DNA of 64,000 nt, from NCBI GenBank assembly GCA_963753685.1, contig CAVWDE010000021.1, positions 62,001-126,000 on the forward strand. Reading direction: 5' to 3'. This document shows positions 51,229 through 58,791 of this stretch, in pieces; the first letter of the stretch is position 1; every line of letters starts with the position of its first letter. The notes below the pieces were generated by a model. That model was not told the DNA's origin and did no database searches. It worked only from the letters and a program-made list of their open reading frames with translations. A program made the position numbers and the translations under genes. The DNA comes from DATAOG01 sp963753685. Its GTDB lineage: Bacteria; Pseudomonadota; Alphaproteobacteria; Geminicoccales; Geminicoccaceae.

Positions 51229-51243
51229 GTTCTACATAAGTTC
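51229..51243. promoter_or_regulatory. LexA binding site (SOS box), GTTC-N7-GTTC
   Basis: GTTCTACATAAGTTC, an exact match to the alphaproteobacterial LexA operator. It overlaps the -10 box and spacer of the lexA promoter. Confidence 0.9.
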
Positions 51244-51257
51244 TCATCGGCCGTCAA
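51229..51257 (-). promoter_or_regulatory. lexA promoter
   Basis: On the minus strand TTGACG (51252-51257), 17-base spacer, TAGAAC (51229-51234). The SOS box covers the -10 half, so LexA binding would block RNA polymerase. Confidence 0.7.
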
Positions 51258-51374
51258 CGCATCAAAGCGCAGAATCCAATCTATCGGATCGAGAGTCTCG
51301 TTCCAAGCCTCCCACAGGATTGTACCGGGCCGCGGTTGCATCCGCGCCACACCACTGTGCTCCGGACGCCGGTC

Positions 51375-52586
51375 TCAGACGCCGATCGGCCCGGCGGCGA
51401 GCGGCAGAATTCGAACCGGCGTGCCGACCGGCATCGCCGGCGCCAAGGGCGCGCGCTTGATCAGGCAGTCGGCGCGGGCGAAGGTCGCGAGCATCGAGCT
51501 GTCCTGGAGCTCGGCCGGGACCGCGACCAGCCGGCCGTCGGGGCCCCACTCGGCGCGCGCGCGCAGATACTCCTGGCGCCGATCGTTCGGTCCCAGCGCG
51601 CGACCGAGCACGGCCGGGATCTCCGGCGGCGCCGGGTCGAGGCCGAGCAGCACGGCGATCACCGCGCGCACGAACAACACCGCGCACACCCCCGCCGACA
51701 CCGGATTGCCCGGCAGGCCGAGCAGCGGCACGCCGCGGATGGTGCCGAACATCAAGGGTTTGCCGGGCCGCATCGCGATCTGCCAGAAGTCGAGCTCGAG
51801 GCCCTGCTCGCCGAGCACGCTGCGCACCAGGTCGCGCTCGCCGACCGAGGCGCCGCCCAGGGTCACCAGCAGCTCGGCGCCGGCGATCCGCTCCGCGACC
51901 GCAGCCAGCTCCGCCGGCTCGTCGCGGGCGACGCCCAGGTCCGAGGCGAGCCCGCCCCAGGCCGCGACCATGGCGGCGAGTGCCGTGGTGTTGGAGTTGA
52001 CGATCTGGGTCGGGTCCAGCGCCTGGCCCGGCATGACCAGCTCGTCGCCGGTTGCGAGCAGGGCGATCCGTGGCTGGCGTCGGACCGGCAGCCAGACCTG
52101 GTTGAGCGCCGCCGCGAAGCCGAGATCGCGCGCGGTCAGCCGCCGGCCCGCCGGCAGAGCCAGCTCGCCGCGCTTGAAGTCGAGCCCGGCCGGCCGGACA
52201 TAGGTGCCGGGCTCGACCCGGCCCTCGAGCCGGATCCGATCATCCTCGGCGGTCGCGTTTTCCTGCAGCGCCACCGCATCGGCGCCGGCCGGCAGCAGGC
52301 CGCCGGTGAAGATGCGCACGGTCTCGCCCGGTTGCAGCGTGCCCTCGAACCGGCCGCCGGCCGGGGCGCTCCCGACCAGGCGAAGCTCGGCGTTGCCGGC
52401 GGCCAGATCCGAGCTTCGGACCGCATAGCCATCCATCGCGGAGACCGCCCCCGGCGGCTGATCGCGGGGGGCAACCAGATCCTCCGCCAGCACCCGGCCA
52501 TGGGCGGCGGCGAGATGCACCCACTCGCAGGGCTGGGGCCGGAAGGCCGCGATGATGCGCGCCAGCGCGTCCTCGACCGCGAGCAT
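51375..52586 (-). CDS. moeA: Molybdopterin molybdenumtransferase MoeA
   Basis: A 403-residue enzyme inserting molybdenum into adenylated molybdopterin. Motifs: PPGAVSAMDGYAVRSSDL, GETVRIFTGGLLPAGADAVALQE, IALLATGDELVMPG, VNSNTTALAAMV, LVTLGGASVGERDLV and LLGLPGNPVSAGVCAVLFV. The ATG at 52586 overlaps the TGA of the trpC-moaC frame (ATGA). Together with MoaC it indicates molybdenum cofactor synthesis. Confidence 0.96.
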   Translation of the reverse strand: MLAVEDALARIIAAFRPQPCEWVHLAAAHGRVLAEDLVAPRDQPPGAVSAMDGYAVRSSDLAAGNAELRLVGSAPAGGRFEGTLQPGETVRIFTGGLLPAGADAVALQENATAEDDRIRLEGRVEPGTYVRPAGLDFKRGELALPAGRRLTARDLGFAAALNQVWLPVRRQPRIALLATGDELVMPGQALDPTQIVNSNTTALAAMVAAWGGLASDLGVARDEPAELAAVAERIAGAELLVTLGGASVGERDLVRSVLGEQGLELDFWQIAMRPGKPLMFGTIRGVPLLGLPGNPVSAGVCAVLFVRAVIAVLLGLDPAPPEIPAVLGRALGPNDRRQEYLRARAEWGPDGRLVAVPAELQDSSMLATFARADCLIKRAPLAPAMPVGTPVRILPLAAGPIGV

Positions 52587-53860
52587 CACTCGGCCGTGAA
52601 CGATCCGGACCGGCCGCCCGCCTTGTGGCGCAGCCGGATGTCGGTGATGCGCATGCCGCGATCGACCGCCTTGCACATGTCGTAGACCGTGAGCGCCGCC
52701 GTGCTGACCGCGCACAGCGCCTCCATCTCGACCCCGGTCCGGGCGCTTACCCGGCAGGTTGCGGTGATCTCGACCGAGGGCGGCTCGGCCCGGCAGACCA
52801 GCTCGACCTGAACCGAGGACAACGCCAGCGGATGGCAGAGCGGGATCAGGTCGGCCGTGCGCTTGGCGCCCATGATGCCGGCAAGGCGCGCGACCGCGAG
52901 CACGTCGCCCTTCTCGACCCCGCCCTCCTCGATCAGAGTGAGGGTTTCGGGCTGCATCAAGACCCGCGCCGAGGCGACCGCGACCCGCTCGGTCACGGGC
53001 TTCTCGGTGACGTCGACCATGACCGCGTGGCCGGCCGCATCGAGATGGCTGAGCCTGCTCATGCCGCGACCGTCATCGCCGAGCAGGGCCGCGGTCGCGC
53101 GGCGGACGTCCGCCTGGCGCATCAGGGATTCGCCGACCAGGAAGCAGCGGGCACCTGCCGCCGCCATGCGCTCGAGGTCCTGGTGCGTGTGCAGGCCGCT
53201 CTCGGCGACCACCAGGCGGTCCGCCGGCACCCGCGGCGCCAGCTGCTCGGTGGTCGCGAGATCGACCTGCAGGGTCTTGAGGTTGCGGTTGTTGATCCCG
53301 ATCAGCGGGGACTCCAGCCGGAGCGCCCGCTCGAGCTCAGGGGCATCGTGGACCTCGACCAGAACATCCATGCCCAGCTCATGGGCCAGGCTCGACAGGT
53401 CCAGCACCTCAGGGTCGTTGAGCGCGGCCAGGATCAGGAGCATGCAGTCGGCGCCCTGCGCCCGCGTCTCGATCACCTGATAGGGCTCGAGGATGAAGTC
53501 CTTGCGCAGACACGGCAGGCTCACGGCCGCCCGCGCCGCCTCGAGGTCGCGGTCGGCGCCCTGAAAATGCTCGGCCTCGGTCAAAACCGACAGGCAGGCG
53601 GCGCCGCCCGCGGCATAGGCTTCCGCGAGCGCCGGCGGATCGAAGTCCGGCCGGATCAGGCCGCGGCTGGGCGACGCCTTCTTGATCTCGGCGATCAGCC
53701 CGAACTGGCTCTGGGCGAGCTTGGCCTCGAGCGCGCGGACGAAGCCGCGGGGCGGGCGCTCGGCGAGGCGGCGCTCGAGCTCGGCCTGCGGCACCAGCGC
53801 CTTCTGGCGCGCGACCGCCTGGCGCCTGCGAGCGCAGATCTCGGCCAGGACATCAGCCAC
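52586..53860 (-). CDS. trpC-moaC: Continuous TrpC-MoaC reading frame (indole-3-glycerol phosphate synthase plus cyclic pyranopterin monophosphate synthase)
   Basis: One uninterrupted 424-codon frame holds two complete enzymes. Residues 1-261 are TrpC: FGLIAEIKKASPSRGLIRPDFDP (catalytic Lys), LRKDFILEPYQV, GINNRNLKTLQVDL, LVVAESGLHTHQDLERM and FLVGESLMR. Residues 267-424 are MoaC: RVAVASARVLM, MGAKRTADLIPLCHPLALS, GVEMEALCAVSTAALTVYDM, GMRITDIRLRHKAGGRSG. Only five residues (GDDGRG area, 261-266) separate them, and MoaC Met267 (53062) could start a separate protein. In relatives these are separate adjacent genes. A TGA exists in the next frame at the junction, so a single missing base could have fused them artificially. 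Confidence 0.85.
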   Translation of the reverse strand: MADVLAEICARRRQAVARQKALVPQAELERRLAERPPRGFVRALEAKLAQSQFGLIAEIKKASPSRGLIRPDFDPPALAEAYAAGGAACLSVLTEAEHFQGADRDLEAARAAVSLPCLRKDFILEPYQVIETRAQGADCMLLILAALNDPEVLDLSSLAHELGMDVLVEVHDAPELERALRLESPLIGINNRNLKTLQVDLATTEQLAPRVPADRLVVAESGLHTHQDLERMAAAGARCFLVGESLMRQADVRRATAALLGDDGRGMSRLSHLDAAGHAVMVDVTEKPVTERVAVASARVLMQPETLTLIEEGGVEKGDVLAVARLAGIMGAKRTADLIPLCHPLALSSVQVELVCRAEPPSVEITATCRVSARTGVEMEALCAVSTAALTVYDMCKAVDRGMRITDIRLRHKAGGRSGSFTAE

Positions 53861-54893
53861 CGGGCGGCGTCTCGTTCGAAATCGCGATCAGCCGCGCCAG
53901 GACCGCCTTGGCGGCACCCCGATCAATCGCCTCGACCGCCCGTGCGACGCCGCCGGCCAGATCCTCGGCGCGCTCGGCGACCACCAGGGCGGCGGCGGCG
54001 TTCAGCAGCACGATGTCGCGATAAGGCCCGCGCACGCCGTCCAGCAGCGCGCGCAGCGCGTCGGCGTTGGTCTCGGCATCGGCGCCGCGCAGATCCTCGG
54101 GTCGTGCCCGCGGCAGGCCGGCCTGCTCGGGCGTGACGTCGAAGGTCCGGACCCGGCCGCCCTGCAGCTCCGCGACCCGGGACGGGCCGGTGGTGGTCAG
54201 CTCGTCCAGCCCGTCGGAACCATGCACGACCCAGGCGCGCTCGGCGCCGAGCTGCCCCAGCACCCGGGCGAGCGGCTCGACCCAGTCGCCGGAGAACACC
54301 CCCAGCAGCTGCCGCTTGGCGCCGGCCGGGTTGGCAAGCGGCCCGAGCAGATTGAAGATCGTGCGCGTGCCGAGCTCGACCCTGGCGCCGGCGACATGGC
54401 GCATCGCGCCGTGATGGCGGGGCGCCATCATGAAGCCGATCCCGGCCTCCCGGATCGCCCGCTCGATCCGGGGCGGCTCGGCGTCGATGTCGACCCCGAG
54501 CGCCGCCAGGATGTCGGCCGAGCCGGACTTCGACGACAGGGCGCGGTTGCCGTGCTTGGCGACCGGTACGCCACAGGCCGCGACCACCAGCGCCGCGGCG
54601 GTCGACACGTTGAAGGTCCCGGACGCGTCGCCACCGGTGCCGCAGGTGTCGAGCGCATGGTCCGGCGCGCTGATCTTGACCATCCGCTCGCGCAACGCCT
54701 GCGCCCCGCCGGTCAGCTCGTCGACGGTCTCGCCGCGCACCCTGAGCGCCATCAGGAAGCCACCGACCTGGGCCGGGGTCGCGTCACCCGCCATCATGAT
54801 CTCGAACGCCTGACGCGCCTGATCGAGGGTCAGCGACTGGCCGTCGGCGACCAGTGCGAGCAGCGCCTTCATGCGATCGGGCGCGGCGCTCAT
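53853..54893 (-). CDS. trpD: Anthranilate phosphoribosyltransferase
   Basis: A 346-residue enzyme of tryptophan synthesis joining PRPP to anthranilate. Motifs: LDTCGTGGDASGTFNVSTAAA (PRPP loop), KHGNRALSSKSGSADILAALG, GFMMAPRHHGAMRHVAGARVELGTRTIFNLLGPLANPAG in parts. Overlaps trpC by eight bases and trpG by four, so trpG-trpD-trpC are translationally coupled. Confidence 0.97.
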   Translation of the reverse strand: MSAAPDRMKALLALVADGQSLTLDQARQAFEIMMAGDATPAQVGGFLMALRVRGETVDELTGGAQALRERMVKISAPDHALDTCGTGGDASGTFNVSTAAALVVAACGVPVAKHGNRALSSKSGSADILAALGVDIDAEPPRIERAIREAGIGFMMAPRHHGAMRHVAGARVELGTRTIFNLLGPLANPAGAKRQLLGVFSGDWVEPLARVLGQLGAERAWVVHGSDGLDELTTTGPSRVAELQGGRVRTFDVTPEQAGLPRARPEDLRGADAETNADALRALLDGVRGPYRDIVLLNAAAALVVAERAEDLAGGVARAVEAIDRGAAKAVLARLIAISNETPPGG

Positions 54894-55477
54894 GCCGCGG
54901 CCTCGACCTCGACCGTGGCCAGAAAATTGCGCAGCAGCCGGTGGCCGTGCTCGGTCTCGATGCTCTCCGGGTGGAACTGGACGCCGTAGATCGGCCGGCT
55001 GCGATGGGCGACGCCCATGATCACGCCGTCCGCGGTCCGCGCGGTGACGCTCAGGCAGGCCGGCAGGCTCTCGGGCTCCGCCACCAGCGAATGATAGCGG
55101 GTCGCCATGAAGGGCGAGGGCAGGCCCGCGAACAGACCGTCGCAGCTGTGCTCGATCGGGCTGAGCTTGCCATGCATGATCTGCGGCGCCCGCACGATCC
55201 GGCCGCCGAACGCCTGGGCGATCGCCTGATGGCCAAGGCAGACCCCGAGGATCGGGCAGACCTCGGCGGCGGCGCGCACCAGATCGAGCGAGATGCCCGC
55301 CCGATCGGGGTCGCAGGGTCCGGGCGAGATCACGATCGCCGCCGGCCGCAGCGCCAGCACTTCGGCCGCGCTCAGCGTGTCATTGCGTCGCACCGTCACC
55401 TTCGCCCCCAACTCGCCCAAGTAATGGAACAAGTTGTAGGTGAAGCTATCGTAGTTATCGAGCAGCAGCACCATCAT
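54890..55477 (-). CDS. trpG: Anthranilate synthase component II (glutamine amidotransferase)
   Basis: A 195-residue amidotransferase supplying ammonia to TrpE. Catalytic Cys in ILGVCLGHQAIAQAFGG, His-Glu in YGVQFHPESIETEHG; N terminus LLLDNYDSFTYNLFHYLGELGA is standard. Two ATGs (55477, 55474) are adjacent. It is separated from trpE by an oppositely oriented gene and so has its own promoter (55638-55665). Confidence 0.96.
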   Translation of the reverse strand: MMVLLLDNYDSFTYNLFHYLGELGAKVTVRRNDTLSAAEVLALRPAAIVISPGPCDPDRAGISLDLVRAAAEVCPILGVCLGHQAIAQAFGGRIVRAPQIMHGKLSPIEHSCDGLFAGLPSPFMATRYHSLVAEPESLPACLSVTARTADGVIMGVAHRSRPIYGVQFHPESIETEHGHRLLRNFLATVEVEAAA

Positions 55478-55876
55478 CGGTCGGGCATTCGATCGCGGGA
55501 GTTGGCGCCGGTCAGCAAAGCCCGGCCGGGTCGGCGGCGTCAAGGAGAAAGCACGCTGCACCCCGTGCGCGGGCGTCGTGGTGCGCGGTGACCGGGTGCG
55601 CGAGCGAGCGCCTATGGACCGAGACGGATAGCGCACCAAGATATGTCTTGATGAATTGCGGGCAAGCTTACCTTGGCGTTCACGCTATGATGGCGTGACC
55701 TGCTCCCCCTGACGGCGGTCGCTGATGCGGCAATCGCTATCCGGATAGATAAATTGGCGATTGAAAACTCGCGTGGATATGAATAGGGCTAGTGTCGCTT
55801 ACGCCATTCTCTGCTAGGATGCTGCGGTAGCTGGCGGTGATGACACCAGTCGGTCCTGAAGAGGAAGCGCCCTCGC
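55478..55876. other. Intergenic region between trpG and the divergent deacetylase
   Basis: About 400 bases without a supported gene. It holds the leftward trpG promoter and an approximately 150-base trpG leader. No tryptophan-rich leader peptide was seen in it, so classical attenuation is not indicated. The right part is AT-rich and should contain the rightward deacetylase promoter; a TGCTAGGAT box near 55815 is a weak -10 candidate. Confidence 0.5.
55638..55665 (-). promoter_or_regulatory. Putative promoter of trpG-trpD-trpC
   Basis: On the minus strand TTGCCC (55660-55665), 16-base spacer, TATCTT (55638-55643). Confidence 0.5.
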
Positions 55877-57217
55877 ATGATCACCCGACGTCGACGCAGT
55901 CGCCGGCGCAAGAGTTGGTCGACCAAGCTGCGCCGTTACCTGATGGAACACCGCTTCAATGCGGTGCAGGGCGCGCTCGGCCTGATCGCCCTGACGGTCG
56001 GCCTGGCGTTGCTATGGCCGTCGGCGCGGTCCGGGAGCGTCGATCATCATGGGCTTTGGCAGCGTAGCCTGCAGGTCGCGGGCGAGAGCTTCGAAGGCCG
56101 GGACGAGGCCGTGCGGGACGGCCTGGTGTTGGTGACCGAGGCGAGCAAGGCGGTCTCGGCCAAGGGCGAGGTGCAGGGCCTGTCGGAGCCGCAGCTGGCC
56201 GAGATCGCAGGCGCGCGGCTCGCGCAGATCGCCAAGACGATGCCGGCGATCGGGGTGCCGGACACCGGGCCCGGCACGGTCCGGAGCGCGGATCTGGAGC
56301 TCGATCGGCATGCGTCCGGCGAGCCGGGCGCGGCCGATGCCGGTGCCACCGCGACCGCGCTGCGCGCGGCGTCCGCGCCACCGGCCGTCGCCCAGCTGCT
56401 GCCCCACGACGCGCCCGCCGACCTCACCGAGCGGACGCCGACCTGGCTGCGCAACGCGGTCGCGCCGCCGCTTCTGGACGATCGGCCGGAAATCGCGGTG
56501 ATGATCGACGATCTCGGGCTGAACCGCCACAACACCGCCGCGCTGAACCAGCTCAAGGCGCCGCTGACGCTCGCGTTCCTGCCCTACGCCGACGGCCTCC
56601 CGGAGCAGACCAAGGCGGCCCGCGCGGCCGGCCACGAGTTGATGCTGCATGTCCCGATGGAGCCGATCGGGACCGACTGGCCGGGGCCGGACGCGCTGCT
56701 GACCTCGCTCAGCCCGAGCGATTTCCTGTCACGCTTCCGGACCCAGCTGCGCAGCTTCCGCGGCTTCGTCGGCGTCAACAACCACATGGGATCGCTGCTG
56801 ACCGCCGACCGCGACAAGATGGATGAGCTCATGACCGAGCTCAAGGCGCGTGGACTGCTGTTCGTCAATTCGCGCACCACCTCGAAGACGGTCGCCGCCA
56901 CCGAGGCGCAGCGCCTGGGCGTGCCGCACGCCGAGCGCGACGTGTTTCTCGACAACGACGCCAATCTCGATGCCATCCGCCGCCAACTCGCGGCCGTCGA
57001 GCGCATCGCCCGGCACCGCGGCGTCGCGGTCGCGATCGGCCACCCCCATGACCTGACCATCGAGGCCCTGCGCGGCTGGCTGCCGACCCTTGAGGAGCGG
57101 GGCTTCGTCCTGGTCCCGATCAGCACGGTGGTGGCGCGCGAGAGCTGCGCCCATGGCCTGCTGGTCGCGAGCAGCGCCTGCGGCCGCTACGTCTCGGCGC
57201 ACAACACCGTCAATTAG
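55877..57217 (+). CDS. Divergent polysaccharide deacetylase (YibQ-like)
   Basis: A 446-residue protein. A basic N terminus and a membrane helix at about 29-47 (GALGLIALTVGLALLWPSA) anchor it; about 140 residues of Ala-rich linker follow. The domain starts EIAVMIDDLGLNRHNTAALNQL (Asp-Asp), then LTLAFLPYADGLPEQTKAARAAGHELMLHVPMEPIG in parts, GVNNHMGSLLTADRDKM and AIGHPHDLTIEALRGWLP. The family is related to carbohydrate deacetylases but its substrate is unknown. AAGAGGAAG precedes the ATG. It lies between trpG and trpE on the opposite strand. Confidence 0.9.
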   Translation: MITRRRRSRRRKSWSTKLRRYLMEHRFNAVQGALGLIALTVGLALLWPSARSGSVDHHGLWQRSLQVAGESFEGRDEAVRDGLVLVTEASKAVSAKGEVQGLSEPQLAEIAGARLAQIAKTMPAIGVPDTGPGTVRSADLELDRHASGEPGAADAGATATALRAASAPPAVAQLLPHDAPADLTERTPTWLRNAVAPPLLDDRPEIAVMIDDLGLNRHNTAALNQLKAPLTLAFLPYADGLPEQTKAARAAGHELMLHVPMEPIGTDWPGPDALLTSLSPSDFLSRFRTQLRSFRGFVGVNNHMGSLLTADRDKMDELMTELKARGLLFVNSRTTSKTVAATEAQRLGVPHAERDVFLDNDANLDAIRRQLAAVERIARHRGVAVAIGHPHDLTIEALRGWLPTLEERGFVLVPISTVVARESCAHGLLVASSACGRYVSAHNTVN

Positions 57218-57230
57218 CGATCGGGCGCAG

Positions 57231-57264
57231 GCAGGAGATCCAACAGGGATAGCGGATCTCCTGC
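57231..57264. terminator. Hairpin between convergent deacetylase and trpE genes
   Basis: GCAGGAGATCC (57231-57241) and GGATCTCCTGC (57254-57264) form perfect 11-base arms with a 12-base loop in the 62-base gap between convergent stops. There is no U run, so it may act as a bidirectional barrier or RNA 3'-end stabiliser rather than a classical intrinsic terminator. Confidence 0.6.
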
Positions 57265-57279
57265 GGGCTGGGCTGTGAG

Positions 57280-58785
57280 CTACTCGCTGGAACGCGCGAA
57301 GCTGACCGCCTCCTCGGCGGCACGGAGCAGGGCGCGCGCCTTGTTGCAGCTCTCCTGATACTCGGCCTCGGGGTCGCTGTCGGCGACCACCCCGCCGCCG
57401 GCCTGGACGAACATGCGGCCGTCCTTGATCAGCGCCGTGCGCAGCGCGATGCAGGTGTCCATATTGCCATCGGCGCTGAAATAGCCGACCGCGCCGGCGT
57501 AGAAGTTGCGCCGCTCCGGCTCCAGTTCGTCGATGATCTCCATCGCCCGGACCTTGGGCGCGCCGCTCACCGTGCCGGCCGGAAAACCGCCGATCAGCGC
57601 GTCCAGGGCGTCCTTGTCGGGGCGGATCCGGCCCTCGACGTTGGACACGATGTGCATCACGTGGCTGTAGTACTCGACGACCATCTTCTCGGTGACTCGC
57701 ACGCTGCCGATCTCGGCCACCCGGCCGACGTCGTTGCGGCCGAGATCGAGCAGCATCAGATGCTCCGCCAGCTCCTTCGGATCGGACAGCATGTCCTCGG
57801 CGAGTGCCAGGTCCTCCGCCCGGGTCGTGCCGCGCCGGCGCGTGCCGGCGATCGGCCTGATGACCACGGTGTCGTCGCGCAGCCGGACCAGGATCTCCGG
57901 GCTCGAGCCGACCAGGGCGAAGTCGGCGAAATCGAGAAAGAACAGAAACGGTGAGGGATTGAGGCGGCGCAGCGCCCGATAGAGCGCGAACGGCGGCAGA
58001 TCGAAGGGCAGCGTGAAGCGCTGCGAGGGCACCACCTGGAAGACGTCGCCGGCCCGGATGTACTCCTTGGCCCGCTCGACCATCGCGTGGTAGTGGGCGC
58101 GCGTGACGTTGGAGGTCGGCTGCGGCAGGGCGCTGGCGCCGCGCCAGTCGCCGCGATGCGGCAGAGCGCGGTCGAAGTCGGCGACCACGTCGGCCAGCCG
58201 CTCGCGGGCGAGATCATAGGCGGGGCGCGCGCCGAGCTCCGGGTTCGGCCACACCGGGGTCACGATCACCACCCGGTCCTCGATGTTGTCGAAGATCGCC
58301 ATCACCGTCGGCCGGATGAACACCGCGTCGGGAATCCCGAGCCGGTCCGGATTGGCGGCCGGCAGCCGCTCCATCAGCCGGACCATGTCGTAGCCCATGA
58401 AGCCGAACAACCCGGCCGCCATCGGCGGCAGCGCCTCGGCGAGCGCGATCCGCAACTCGCCGATCAGCTGGCGCAGCTCGGCCAGCGCACCGCCGGGCAA
58501 GGGCTCAAACGCGCTCAGGTCGTGGCGGGCGGCGCGGTTGATCTCGGCGCGCTCACCGAAGCAGCGCCAGATCAGGTCGGGCTTGAGGCCGATCGCCGAG
58601 TAGCGCCCGCGCACGGCCCCCCCCTCGACCGACTCGAACAGGAAGCTGTAGGGCCGGCCCTCGGCCAGCTTGAGCATCGCCGAGACCGGGGTTTCGAGGT
58701 CCGCGACCAGCGAGGTCCAGACGACCTGCGGCTGTCCGGCGTCGTAGCGGGCGGCGAACTCGGCCGGGTCAGGGCGGGGCGGCAT
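57280..58785 (-). CDS. trpE: Anthranilate synthase component I
   Basis: A 501-residue enzyme making anthranilate from chorismate with TrpG. The N-terminal Trp-feedback region contains FLFESVEGGAVRGRYSAIG (LLES-type motif). The catalytic domain has IRAGDVFQVVPSQRF, IRPIAGTRRRG, ELAEHLMLLDLGRNDVGRVA, GGFPAGTVSGAPKVRAMEII and VQAGGGVVADSDPE. It begins six bases after ppiD on the same strand, so it is probably transcribed with it. Confidence 0.97.
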   Translation of the reverse strand: MPPRPDPAEFAARYDAGQPQVVWTSLVADLETPVSAMLKLAEGRPYSFLFESVEGGAVRGRYSAIGLKPDLIWRCFGERAEINRAARHDLSAFEPLPGGALAELRQLIGELRIALAEALPPMAAGLFGFMGYDMVRLMERLPAANPDRLGIPDAVFIRPTVMAIFDNIEDRVVIVTPVWPNPELGARPAYDLARERLADVVADFDRALPHRGDWRGASALPQPTSNVTRAHYHAMVERAKEYIRAGDVFQVVPSQRFTLPFDLPPFALYRALRRLNPSPFLFFLDFADFALVGSSPEILVRLRDDTVVIRPIAGTRRRGTTRAEDLALAEDMLSDPKELAEHLMLLDLGRNDVGRVAEIGSVRVTEKMVVEYYSHVMHIVSNVEGRIRPDKDALDALIGGFPAGTVSGAPKVRAMEIIDELEPERRNFYAGAVGYFSADGNMDTCIALRTALIKDGRMFVQAGGGVVADSDPEAEYQESCNKARALLRAAEEAVSFARSSE

Positions 58786-58791
58786 CTGCGC

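Noticed and set aside
55478..55640. Tryptophan attenuator leader peptide before trpG
   Set aside because: The leader frames lack runs of Trp codons and no alternative hairpins with a U run were found.
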